Assembly: GCA_903909295.1 (NCBI GenBank)
Contig: CAIVVG010000199.1
Coordinates: forward strand, 1-11,241
From: an uncultured Chlamydiae bacterium
GTDB lineage: Bacteria > Chlamydiota > Chlamydiia > Chlamydiales > SM23-39
Direction of reading: 5' to 3'
DNA length: 11,241 bases
Shown here: piece after piece, positions 1 to 9,000 of the stretch
Layout of the letters: every line of letters begins with the position of its first letter
Position numbering within the stretch: position 1 is the first letter of the stretch
The notes under the pieces: model-generated
Told to the model about the DNA's origin: nothing
Database searches by the model: none
The model's input: only the letters and a program-made list of their open reading frames with translations
Program-made: the position numbers and the translations under genes

Positions 1-140
1 TACCTTTGTCCATACAAGACACCGAAGCCCCACCAATGCTTTTGCTCACCTCATTGCGGGACTAATTAATTACCAGCTCAGGGACGATAAACCATCTCTA
101 GAATCTGTCGTTAAATTAAATCCTTAAACGCAACTCGGGT
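1..140 (+). mobile_element. Right end of an IS982-like insertion sequence
   Basis: The element enters from outside the window and appears to stop at position 140. Read inward on the - strand from 140, its end is ACCCGAGTTGCGTTTAAGGA; IS982-family ends typically begin ACC. The boundary is supported independently: homology between the interrupted RebB copy and the intact copy stops exactly there (the Tyr codon at 143-145 and the first two bases of the next Gln codon are the last reb bases). The other end and any target-site duplication are outside the window, so a full element cannot be confirmed. Confidence 0.6.
2..127 (+). CDS. C-terminal end of an IS982-like transposase (partial)
   Basis: This is the 3' part of a transposase gene that begins outside the window. 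The frame starting at position 2 is open for 41 codons and ends in TAA at 125-127. The encoded tail contains VHTRHRSPTNAFAHLIAGL followed by INYQLRDDKPSL. From memory, this resembles the carboxy terminus of IS982-family DDE transposases, where a His-(S/T)-Arg-His-Arg-Ser stretch is followed by a hydrophobic helix and a KPSL-like end. The catalytic Asp and first Glu lie upstream and cannot be inspected. The stop codon sits 13 bases inside the putative IS terminus at 140, a typical compact arrangement. The family assignment rests on motif recall only; an IS5/IS4-group transposase is the main alternative. Confidence 0.6.
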   Translation, partial: TFVHTRHRSPTNAFAHLIAGLINYQLRDDKPSLESVVKLNP

Positions 141-247
141 TGGTATAGGTTGCTGAGCGAGAGGGCAGGGGAGTCTGCTATGACCTTCACGTTGGCTTGG
201 GTAACAGCATCGGTAATTTGCGAATTAACGGGGGTTGGCAGAGCCAT
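116..247 (-). pseudogene. RebB paralogue truncated by the IS insertion
   Basis: This is the remnant of a second R-body protein gene. The ATG at 245-247 has a strong Shine-Dalgarno site (AAAGGAGG, ending about 8 bases upstream). The first 36 residues match the intact RebB upstream at 31 of 36 positions, including QITDAVTQANVKV and ADSPALSLSNLYQ. After Tyr-Gln the frame runs into the IS end, adds seven foreign residues (PELRLRI) and stops at 116-118, inside the transposase 3' end on the other strand. The product would be 43 residues against about 108 for the full protein, lacking two thirds of it, so it is very unlikely to polymerise normally. It lies 57 bp downstream of the intact reb gene on the same strand, as in a two-gene reb operon. 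Confidence 0.85.
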
Positions 248-304
248 GGTTAGCCTCCTTTAAAAATGAAACTTATAACTTAGGACTATTGAGGGACATC
301 AAGC

Positions 305-631
305 TTATGTTCTGGTTAACGCTTTGAGCACGCCCAACACATCAACCATGCTTGACGGCACGTCTGATCTGGAAATCTTTTCACTGGCATCAGCAACAGA
401 GGCTGTATCAACCGCATAGATCAAGTTAACACCCTGAGTGGTTGAAGCCTGATGGATGATGTTGGACTGTTGTTGAGACATCACGGCGTTTTGGGCTGAC
501 AGACCCAGGGACTGTGAGATCATCTGGTAAAGATTGCTTAAGGATAAGGCGGGAGAGTCGGCAAGCACTTTCACATTGGCTTGTGTGACGGCATCGGTAA
601 TTTGGTAATTGAGAGCGGTGTCTAAGGCCAT
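305..631 (-). CDS. rebB: RebB-family R-body structural protein
   Basis: A 108-residue protein that matches the RebB family of small subunits building R-bodies. These are coiled protein ribbons that extend on a pH trigger and are linked to the killer trait of Paramecium endosymbionts; homologues occur in various free-living proteobacteria. Recognisable family features are the N-terminal ITDAVTQANVKVL stretch, the SLSNLYQ segment, the QQQSNIIHQA stretch, and the LIYAVDTASV segment near residue 75. Length is normal for the family. The ATG start is supported by AAGGAG about 8 bases upstream (near 640-645). The next gene, 57 bp downstream on the same strand, is an interrupted paralogue, so this looks like the surviving member of a reb operon. 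A functional R-body usually needs several Reb proteins, and only one intact copy is visible here; others could lie outside the window. Confidence 0.88.
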   Translation of the reverse strand: MALDTALNYQITDAVTQANVKVLADSPALSLSNLYQMISQSLGLSAQNAVMSQQQSNIIHQASTTQGVNLIYAVDTASVADASEKISRSDVPSSMVDVLGVLKALTRT

Positions 632-939
632 AAATGGGACTCCTTTTTGGCTTAGTGTTAATGATGAACTTCATTAAAGCACAGTATATTTATTGTAGCA
701 ATATTTATTTTTAGAAAACAAATATAGTGTTATTTGTGATAATAGAGTATTTCCTATGTCAACACAGCGTTATTTAGCTGAATAAGTGGCTATTTAACAA
801 AATGAGACACATGTGTGACCTGGTAGAAGCTCAGATGGCAAGGCGTTTGCTATTAGCTTTGCTGAGTTATTCCATAGGATAGGCTGAAGATTGCCAGATA
901 CCAACATTACTGATGGCAAAGTGGAGCATGATAATCTTC
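632..939. other. AT-rich intergenic spacer upstream of rebB
   Basis: No convincing gene was found in this stretch. It holds the rebB ribosome-binding site (640-645), the candidate promoter described separately, a perfect 10-bp palindrome ACACATGTGT at 807-816, and a 17-base segment at 816-832 that recurs with two mismatches at 1201-1217. No tRNA or terminator-like hairpin was recognised. Confidence 0.5.
692..700 (-). promoter_or_regulatory. Candidate extended -10 promoter element for rebB
   Basis: On the - strand this reads TGCTACAAT, an extended -10 (TGn followed by TACAAT), in a very AT-rich stretch about 60 bases upstream of the rebB ATG. Upstream of it only a weak -35 (TGTTTT at 17 bp spacing) can be seen. 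A perfect TTGACA also occurs on the - strand at 757-762, but no good -10 lies at the proper spacing from it. The assignment is a guess from consensus matching. Confidence 0.25.
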
Positions 940-1161
940 CTAAAAATCAGTGAATTCAGGAGGTGCTTTTCCTCTGGCTCTCAGAAACTGCCGACATTGG
1001 CCTGAATGTTTGGGAGTGATGGGAAGGGTTCCCAAGGCATACCTTTCTATTCTTGTAACCGTAGTTTTTAACAAAACAGCGGCTTCCTGATAACTGCTAT
1101 CCATTGCTTTTAGCCAGTATAAAAACTGTTGATTGCCGCGTTCACAAACCACGTGCAACAT
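940..1161 (-). CDS. Small hypothetical protein, possible XRE-like helix-turn-helix
   Basis: A 73-residue ORF beginning at ATG 1159-1161 after an in-frame TAA 18 bases upstream (1177-1179), and ending in TAG. No clear Shine-Dalgarno sequence precedes the start, and an overlapping out-of-frame ATG is just upstream, so the start is uncertain. The segment WLKAMDSSYQEAAVLLKTT followed by VTRIERYALGTLPI fits the spacing of XRE-type HTH domains (W-x-x-x-L-x-x-S-x-x-E-A-A-x-x-L-x-x-(S/T)-x-x-x-(I/V)-x-R-(W/Y)-E-x-G-x-x-P), but the usual Gly of the turn is replaced. The tail is Arg/Pro-rich. This could be a small transcription regulator, a remnant of a longer one, or spurious. It lies alone between two spacers on the same strand as its neighbours. 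Confidence 0.35.
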   Translation of the reverse strand: MLHVVCERGNQQFLYWLKAMDSSYQEAAVLLKTTVTRIERYALGTLPITPKHSGQCRQFLRARGKAPPEFTDF

Positions 1162-1218
1162 CCCATAAGTTATTTGTTAAGGCACATAAAAAAAACTCGC
1201 TGACGTGGTTGAAGCTCT

Positions 1219-1258
1219 GGCATATGCAATAACCCCTCTATAGGATGATCCATATGCC
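1219..1258. repeat. 8-bp inverted repeat (GGCATATG ... CATATGCC)
   Basis: GGCATATG at 1219-1226 and its exact reverse complement CATATGCC at 1251-1258 are separated by 24 bases, just beyond the stop codon of the transporter pseudogene. No T-run follows the right-hand arm on the - strand (the transcription direction), so it is not a standard intrinsic terminator. It could be a weak mRNA 3' structure or chance. Confidence 0.3.
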
Positions 1259-1264
1259 CACAGT

Positions 1265-2661
1265 CTAAGCTTTAACGTCTACTCCTTCTAATGTATTCGT
1301 TTCCGACTTGAATGCGTCGCTTTTGTTTTTTATAATCTTTATCTCAAAACTTTCTAACCTTTTAATGGCCCACAAAAAACCCCAAGCCGAAAGGAAAAAG
1401 AAGAAAAACACTCCTTTTATGCCCAAGTTCCAATACACTAGGCTATCGATGATCGGCAGGAAAACCACAGCAATCATCCGGGACAAAGAAAAGACGAACG
1501 CATATTGAGTGTATCCTCCGATGACCTCGAATAACCGGGGATAAAGGTACATTAAGGACATCCCATTCATAATAAAACACGTAAAGAGCCCCTGGGAATA
1601 AGAAACTGCCAATGAGACGTTGCGTTGTCTTGATACCAAGAAAAGATTAAATAAATAGGGATGAGAGAGACCATATAGATATAACAACGAAATTTAGCAA
1701 TCAGACAGCCTTTAAATCGATTAACAAGGGACAAAATAAAAAGACTAAATACAAAATCAATCAGGTAGACAACCAAGTTATGAGAAACAATCTGGGAAGG
1801 AACAAGATGAAATTTTTCCTTCAAAATCTCAGAACACAGGACAAACGTAAAAAAGTCACTAATAGGAAAAATGCTGAGCACGAAAACAGGCAGGATCCTC
1901 TTATTAAAAATCTTCCGAGGCAGTTGAGCTAAGATTGTTCGATAGCGAATGGAACGATCTCGAGCGGCTTTTAAGTACTCTGGTGTTTCCTTTAGAGACA
2001 TTCGGGCATACATTCCCGAAAATGCAATCAGGCTGCCAAAGTAAAAAGGATACTTCCAGGCGTCTTTAGAAGGCGATAATAAAAACAACGTCGATATCAG
2101 GAGGGCAAGCACAGCCCCTAAATTCATGGTAACATCCGCCATCGTCAACCACCAACGCTCATGGGGGTCATTACGATTGGTCTCAGATAGGTAAAACAAA
2201 GCTCCCGTCCATTCGCCCAAACTAGAAACGGCCTGAAGCATACGCAAGCCCAACAAAATAATACCGGAGGCAATACCAATTTCTTCATACGTTGGGATAC
2301 AAGTGATTGCAAAGGCAGCTCCCCCCATCACAATCGTAGAAAAAACAAAAACATTCTTGCGACCCGTCACATCTGCAATGTAACCAAAAATCAGTCCTCC
2401 AATGGGTCGAGCGAGGTAAGTGGAACTAAAAATTAGGGTCGCATACCAAAGGGAAGAAGAAGGAGACTGTTCACCAAAGAAAATACTTTGCAAGGCAATT
2501 CCAAGATGGATATATAAAGCCAAATCAAATAATTCTAATGTATTCCCCATCAAAACAGCAATAGTATTATGTGTTTTATTTGAGCCAGAAGAGTCATCGG
2601 GGTTTATAAAGACACCACCCTCTCCCTCTAAAGCTACTCTTCTCACTTTCTGACTAACCAT
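1265..2661 (-). pseudogene. Frameshifted MFS transporter, MHS/ProP-type
   Basis: Together two - strand frames encode a near-complete 12-helix major facilitator of about 465 residues, the size expected of the metabolite:H+ symporter group (ProP and relatives: osmolytes, di- and tricarboxylates). The first frame (1567-2661, 364 residues) has the ATG at 2659-2661 with GGGAGG about 8 bases upstream, the loop 2-3 signature FGYIADVTGRKNVF, and RMLQAVSSLGEWTGA, which corresponds to the group's RxxQGxxxGGExxGA motif with some degeneration. It goes out of frame at FLIPRGS. The rest continues one frame over as QGLFTCFIMNGMSLMYLYP and on to the stop at 1265-1267. Restoring one C in the CCC run (1594-1596 on the + strand) would give ATT CCC CAG GGG CTC and rejoin the frames. 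Cause: real decay or a sequencing indel. Substrate cannot be told from sequence. Confidence 0.85.
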
Positions 2662-2845
2662 TTTTGCTCCCTCCCATTAACCGTCGCACGACGTAACGCC
2701 ACATCACATTTTTAATCGCGCCCATATACTTGGCATATCCAAACGCTTTTGCCATCACTACAGCTACCGATTGAGAACGATAATTTAGAAAACCGTAACA
2801 ATGAGAATAATAACCATTGTTTTTAGAAAACGAGCTTGCCAGCAA
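2654..2845 (-). CDS. Small hypothetical ORF overlapping the transporter start
   Basis: A 63-residue reading frame starting at TTG (2843-2845), with AGGAAG about 9 bases upstream; it ends at 2654-2656 and overlaps the transporter ATG by 8 bases, which would suit translational coupling. The product is basic and aromatic (KAFGYAKYMGAIKNVMWRYV, then VRRLMGGSKNG). I do not recognise it. No signal peptide or clear domain is seen. It may instead be the decayed tail of a lost gene or the transporter's leader region: the start codon is not ATG, and another short frame (GTG at 2878-2880) runs through the same DNA. Low confidence that it is expressed. Confidence 0.3.
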   Translation of the reverse strand: MLASSFSKNNGYYSHCYGFLNYRSQSVAVVMAKAFGYAKYMGAIKNVMWRYVVRRLMGGSKNG

Positions 2846-2990
2846 GATCTTTTGCTTCCTAGATGTGATGGAAATCTCACCGTATTCGTTTATCTCCTGG
2901 AATTTTGAATGCTTGCTTTGTAAGCGATCTTATGCCAGTGCCCCATGGCGACTAAAAATATGCTGACCAAACACAAGGGTTGAATTAAAG

Positions 2991-3003
2991 CGCATCGTAT
3001 GCG
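2991..3003 (-). terminator. Weak hairpin downstream of the giant gene
   Basis: On the - strand CGCAT-ACG-ATGCG forms a 5-bp stem with a 3-nt loop, followed by CTTTAATT. It starts about 15 bases beyond the TAA of the giant gene, the right place for a terminator, but the stem is short and the T-tract imperfect. Confidence 0.3.
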
Positions 3004-3018
3004 TTCAGGGGTATTAAA

Positions 3019-6000
3019 TTATGTCCCAAGAGCCTGTCTCACTAAAAGTTCCAGAGCTACCCTTTCCTCCCTAAATTTTCTATCGGCTGCCTCCCTGTAT
3101 TTTTCCAGCATACACCCTGTGCAATTATCCAGTTCTGCCTGAATCGCTCTCCCGGAATCATCAACAATAGATGGCTGTAACCTCACATAACGGTCACCGA
3201 ACATCCTCATCCTTGCATCAACCGCAGCGGCCCCCAAATCCATCTGCCCATATATAAGACCCTTAATCGTTTTGGGGTGATAAGCCCCTGAAGCACTTGG
3301 AGGAAAATACGAAGTCTCTGTCTCACCAGTTCCGAAAGAAAGAATGCTGACACTTTCTCTCCCCACACTATAAATTCTGCAGATATTGTCCAAAACCAGC
3401 TCTGCGGGGTTATTTGCCCAAACACCTCCATCCCAAAAAGTACATACAGGACGAGGCATACCATCCCTATCCGAAGGCCAACTAAAAGTTGGTGCGGCGA
3501 AGTATGTCGGCGCTGCCGCTGTGGCTCTTGCTGCCTGCCAAGCAGGCCATGCTCCATGATTTTCAACAGCGCTGTTAAATACCGAAGCTCTGTACGGGCT
3601 GGAATCAACGCGAACAGCTGTTATGAGAACCGGCTTTAACGCACTCCCAATCCTAGCATCACCAAGCTTCTCTCTTAACAAAGCTTCAAGAGGCTGGGCA
3701 TCGTACTTAGGCGTAAAAAAGAGACCCGACAATACGCCAACCGGTCTTCTTCCAAAAATATCCCGCCCGTGCCTTGTGAACAATTCTTCTAGACCGGCGC
3801 ACTCCAGGGAAGGGCTGCCATCGGCTTTTGGAATAGTTAACCCAAGTGCCAGAACTCCTCCTATAGAAGTCCCTCCAATACAATCGAACAGGTCGTGTAT
3901 TCTAACACTCCTCCTACCGTAATCGCGAGCCATCCCCTCCAACCTCGATAGCATTACGGCCGGGATCAAGCCACGCATTCCTCCTCCATCAATGGAGAGT
4001 CCAAAACGATGTCTTCTACCCGTCTCTCGACGCACTCCTGGAGACACCTCAGGAGCGAGTGGGTTCTTTGAAGAGCCGGAGATTATCAACCTCTCAGATT
4101 TCTCGAGAGAATCTATTCTACTTTTTAGAATATGGACTCCCTCCTCTACCGAACCCGAAGACCCGGCACCTCCTAAACGCTCTTGCAATTCTAGAGTTCC
4201 TCTAGCTCCAATCCTCCAGATAAAGAGTGTGGTTCTGGTTAACTGCGCAATAGCTCTGAGAATTCCCAAACTTTCCTTTACTTCAACGTTACACCGGAGC
4301 CAAGGTTCATTTACGACGGAACACTTCACATACTCTGCCAGAAATTTAGAGACTGCACTTATACCTCTCAAGCTCCGCATTCCCCCCTCTGCGGAGCCCT
4401 GTACTAGAGGCATATCTTCACCATCCTCCCACAAGACTGCTTTACTACTTACCGAGGCGGTTACTGCTGCTGTCAGAGCAACACCAACCCCAACGAGACG
4501 ATCCCTTACCTGAGCCACCGCCCGAGCACTCCAACCTCTCACTTCCCTGCTTTCTTGTCTTTGCAAAAGCCGGCACCACTCCGGGAATCCCGTCGGCATA
4601 AATCCATTTTGCAAAGCCCAGCTAGCTTCCTCAGCGATAGAGGAACGAACCCCCTCATCACGTAACCCATCGAACAAAAGACGCGCAACCGTCAACCTAC
4701 CAATACCTAGCCCGTTATACCCGAAATAAGGAGCATCCTCCTCCAAAATACACCTGGAAAACAAGATACCCTGTCCATCTAGGTTTCCTCTGAGAAATCC
4801 TCTCTGCGTTCCGACACCGGGGCTCCCTACTAGCGAATTTCTTACCATGAGCCTCGTCAAATCCTCTCTTCTTGCCTCACCAATCTTCCTATTCTCAGAG
4901 ACGTCGAGAATCCTAAGTGTTGCATTGCTTTCCAGTGATTCATACAGGGCCTTGGCTCCCTTATCTGTTATATTATTTTTTTTCAGGCCAAGAGAAGACA
5001 AGGTCACATTGCCTCTCAGCGCCAAGGCTAACCTTTCCACACCCTTATCACCAACGCCACAATCAGAAAGAACAAGATTGGTGATGCTCGAATTGCCCAT
5101 TAGAGCGTCCGCAATGAGAGAGAATCCCTCATCCCCAAGACCCACATTCGACAGATCGAGTCTCCTTAGTCGGGAATTTCGCCTGATTCCCTCAGAAAAA
5201 AGACTTCCGATAAAAACCCTCATAATTCTGCTGCGGTCACGCTCGTCCATTATAACGTCAAAAGCGGCAAAGGCTCCTCCAAGAACAGAGGAAACCCCCA
5301 CCGTTGCAGCTTTTGCTGCTGTTTCCACTGTCTTCTTTGCTGTTTCCTTTGCTGCTTGTATTGCTGCAGCCTCTGCCGCGCTCCTTGCTGCAAATTCCGC
5401 TGTTTTTTTTGCTGCAACTTCCGCAGCTTCTCTCGCTGCAGCTGCTGCGGCTGCTTTGGCCGTGGCTTCTGCGAGCTCCCTTGCTGCTGCTTCAGCGGCA
5501 GCTTTTGCTGCTGCATCCACCACAGCCTTTGCTGCAGCTTCTGCTGCCTTCTTTGTTGCGGCATCTAGAGAAGCCTTCGCCGCAACTTCCACAGCTTTCT
5601 TTGCCGCCAAATCTACCCCTCCCTTTACTGCAGCTTCTGCTGCTTTCTCCGCAGCTTTCTTCGCTGAGTAAGCTAAAGCCTGTTTTGCGAGAATATCCAC
5701 CGCTTCCTCTGTCATCTCCTCAGCTATCTCCCTTCCAAGAGAACTAGCAACTGGTAAAACTATTCCCCGGTTGGCAGCACCAGCCGCCACGGTTCCTGCG
5801 ACAGTACCGCTCCCACCAGCAGCCCCCTCTAACTTCCCTCTATCCAAAGCCTTCTTGATGCCGACTCCGACGCCCCAAACTAACCCTAAGGGGATTCCAA
5901 CATAAGGAAAAAAGACCCCAAGAACCCCCAAACCCGTCGAAACTCCTAAGTGTGAAAAATTCTCCGGAGTTACCCACGCTGACTGGGTCCTCAAACCATC

Positions 6001-9000
6001 CAGGACAAAATCTTCCTCCTCAAACAAGGCAGAAGCCTTAATCTCCCTTGTTAATCTAAAAAATTTCTCGCTGGGCTCACGAGGATACACCTCTCTTAAC
6101 CCTGGCAATGTAACTTTTGTCCCCTGGAGCCGCATCCTGGCGAGTTTAGGAGTGCAGGCAACCAACTCATCCTGTTTGCTGTCATTCCAAGAGGCAACAC
6201 CATTTAGGCGAATTTCTTGAAGAGTTGAAAGAGGAGCAGAGGGTGAACCTCCTACCATCTTTTTTATGTTGATCTCTCCAAGATTCTTACAACCACTTAA
6301 AGATAAAAGCTTGAGGTGAGGAAAAGAAATGAGCTCAACCCTCACTAAATCCTCAACACCCTTAATCATTAGAGTTTCAAGAGTGGGTGCGAACCCACCA
6401 CTCAAGACAACCTCTCTACCCAGATTTGTTCTGGAAATATCAAGTAGTTTCAATCCCGCGAAAACAAGAGGAGTGCCCGCAAATCCTCTAACATCCATAG
6501 TTGTAAAAAAATCCTTAATTCCCCCCCTTCCAGACGTCTCCCCAGACCTGGGTGCGTCAAGATTAGGGTTACACCCTGGAAGAGAGAGATGGAAGAGTAC
6601 CTTATCGGAGAAGGTCGTTTCCCCTGGGGTTGTAAAATCTCTTAGACTTAGCTCTGTGCAGTTACCAAAAGTAAGACGAGTCAATGGAAAACGCGCAATG
6701 CCACGCCCTCTAAGAACGTCTATCAACCTCCTCTGTTCCGCAGAGGGCCACTTTTGCATATCTGTATTTTTCAAAAAGCGACATAGTTGATAGTCGCTCC
6801 TAACGGCGACATCAGCATCTGCTGTTAGGAAAGCAAAAACTTCCTGAGAAACCGCTGTATGCTGCTCCAGACTGGCCCTGAGTCTCTCGGGGGTTAACGG
6901 AGGCACCTCAGCCCGCGACCGTGATTCATCGGCGGCTTTTTTCCGGGCACTTTTTAGCTCTCTAGCAGACAACTCCAAACGCGCTAGTTGTTCAATTGTG
7001 CGCCCCATCCTAAGCGTGAGTCCACTCAAGAGAGCCCCTCCCGGCGAAATACTGGCAGCAATCGTTTCCCTAGTTGTTCCAAAGCCCAACGTCCTTGCGA
7101 CAGCCGTAGCGGAAGAAGAGTGAATTCCCAAAAATCCCAGGCGCCCTCTATCAGTCAAGACCGGAGAAAGAGACGACAAAAGCTGCATAGGCGTAATGTC
7201 AGAGTGGCATGAAGCCAAGATTTCCTTGATTTGACAAAGGTTGTCGTAGACGACACCAACGACGCGATCATTAACAGGAATGCGAACGCAGCTTTCTTGA
7301 CGCTCCCAAAGGTACGGCAGTGGACTCAAGGTTAGTCTTCTCACAACCCCACTTGAATCCCTGACGTCAATATTCTGAATATCCGGAAACAAGGCAGCAT
7401 AACGTGCGCTAATGCGGGCTACCTTGTCTAACCACTTAACAACGAAACGCTGAGGATCAATTTCCTTAAATTTTTCTGCTACAGAAGGCGGGATCTTCCA
7501 ATCCATGGGCCCCTCAACCCCCAACCTCTTTTGTCCCAGGGCAAACAAAAGGGTCTCCACTTGAGTCAGACGAGCTTCTCTCAGCTGAGCCTGAATCGTA
7601 GGATCACCAATAGGAGGTGCAAAAACGTGGTCGTTATCTATGGAGACAAGTCGTCGAAGAGAATCAGCTTCGAGTGTTGAAGTCAAAACAAAGTTATCAA
7701 GTTTACCATCTTCCGGATTTAAAACCATCGCCATTAAAATCAACTCTGCCGTATCAACCGGGTCGAGAATTTCAAAAATCTCCTTCGCCTTCTCTCTGAC
7801 AGCGACGTCATCTCTTCTCAATACTCCAAATTCTCCCGATAGAAGAGTTTTCCACTCCCCCTGATGATCTGGTATACCTTGAGAAACAAGGTACGGCATT
7901 CCCCTAATATTAAACAGGTCACTGAAGGGTGTACCATGCCCAACAAGGTCACGCATGGCTATCCCTGCAGCTGCCTCATATCCCGGAAGTTCTGGAAATC
8001 GTTTAAAAAACAAAACACCAGACTCATCTAACAGACCATCCCGCTTAAAAACCTTACCAACAGAACGCCTACCTTCGGCATTTACCCGTCTGAAATGACT
8101 CCTATCTCCCCAAAGCTGTTGCCGAATATCGTCACCCAATAACCTAGGTCCTGACTCCGCACCCTCAACCAGCCAAGGGGCATGCCTGTCTGTGGCAAAC
8201 TGGAACGCATAGTACGCCTCCTCAAGTGACCGTACTCTTTCTTCCACAAGGTCCCGAGCCCCTCTCAGTAGAACCTCATCTCCCAATGCGTCTTCATTTC
8301 TTACATACCCAAGCTTGACAAGATAGTCCTTTAACAAAACTCGAGGCAAAGCATCCTCAACAGACCCAACCTCAAACCCCAAAAAATTCCGGGCCTCCAG
8401 CAGAACCGTGGCCTCAGGCCCTGCATACCCGAGCTTACCAAGATACGCTTTCAGTTGAGAGGTCGGAGTCCCCCCCTGCAAAGGCTCCTCCCTTAAATCC
8501 AAATAACCAACAGCCTGATCAATCCCCGTTAATGTCTCCTTCAAATAACCACGAACAGCTTCCACAAGAAGGTGATCACACTCCACGAAGCTCCCACCAT
8601 CCTCAACAGCCTCTTCCTCACGGCGTTCGTAGCGCCTCTTCATTCTTGAATCCGTTAAAACCTGCTGCTTAAGCTGTCTCCTCATTTCAGCTGGTGTTAT
8701 ACCAAAAGCTCTAGGGAAAAAAACATCCTCCAGAACCGCAAGCCACGAAAATTTCTGATGACGCCTTGCCAAGTTAATAAACGCCTCCTTCAAAGGAGGC
8801 TCAATCCTCTCTGCGGGTTTTGGCAGCTCCCGGTACCACTCCAATGCTGCTTCGGGATTGATAAGACCAGATCCAACTCCACGCCTTTCTAATAGAGCGC
8901 AGAAAATAGCCGGCGCCCTCGGATCTTGCCTTTGGGAAACGAGAAGATCAAGGGCCGTTCTTTTGTCTCCCTCCCCCCGTAGAGAACTAGTCCACACTAG

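Noticed and set aside
734..762. Consensus -35 TTGACA (757-762, - strand) as the rebB promoter
   Set aside because: At 16-18 bp spacing there is no -10 match; the TATTAT nearby is only 12 bp away.
1219..1258. Inverted repeat as an intrinsic terminator of the transporter gene
   Set aside because: The loop is 24 bases long and no T-run follows, so it does not meet the usual form.
1570..1600. Programmed -1 ribosomal frameshift in the transporter
   Set aside because: No X-XXY-YYZ slippery heptamer is present at the frame switch, and the transporter family is not known to use frameshifting; a one-base loss is simpler.
2788..2880. GTG-started ORF of about 31 codons upstream of the transporter
   Set aside because: The nearest GGAG is about 12 bases away, the frame is very short, and it competes with the 63-codon frame; neither is convincing.
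3207..3608. - strand ORF of 133 codons within the patatin coding region
   Set aside because: It is the adjacent frame of the patatin domain, which carries all catalytic motifs.
3992..4513. + strand ORF of 173 codons opposite the linker before the patatin domain
   Set aside because: No ribosome-binding site, low-complexity Ser/Pro/Leu composition, and full overlap with a well-supported gene.
5320..5607. CRISPR-like array, because of regular 24-bp units
   Set aside because: Units are contiguous without spacers, diverged in DNA but conserved in protein, so they are coding tandem repeats.
4847..5671. Long + strand ORF (274 codons) opposite the alanine-rich region
   Set aside because: Its Ala/Ser/Phe-rich protein is the antisense of the octad repeats; the - strand frame has a full set of recognisable domains across the same DNA.
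5250..5747. Gln-, Leu- and Cys-rich ORFs in other frames of the octad region
   Set aside because: They are frame shadows of GCN-type repeats (poly-Gln, poly-Leu, poly-Cys readings) and not independent genes.
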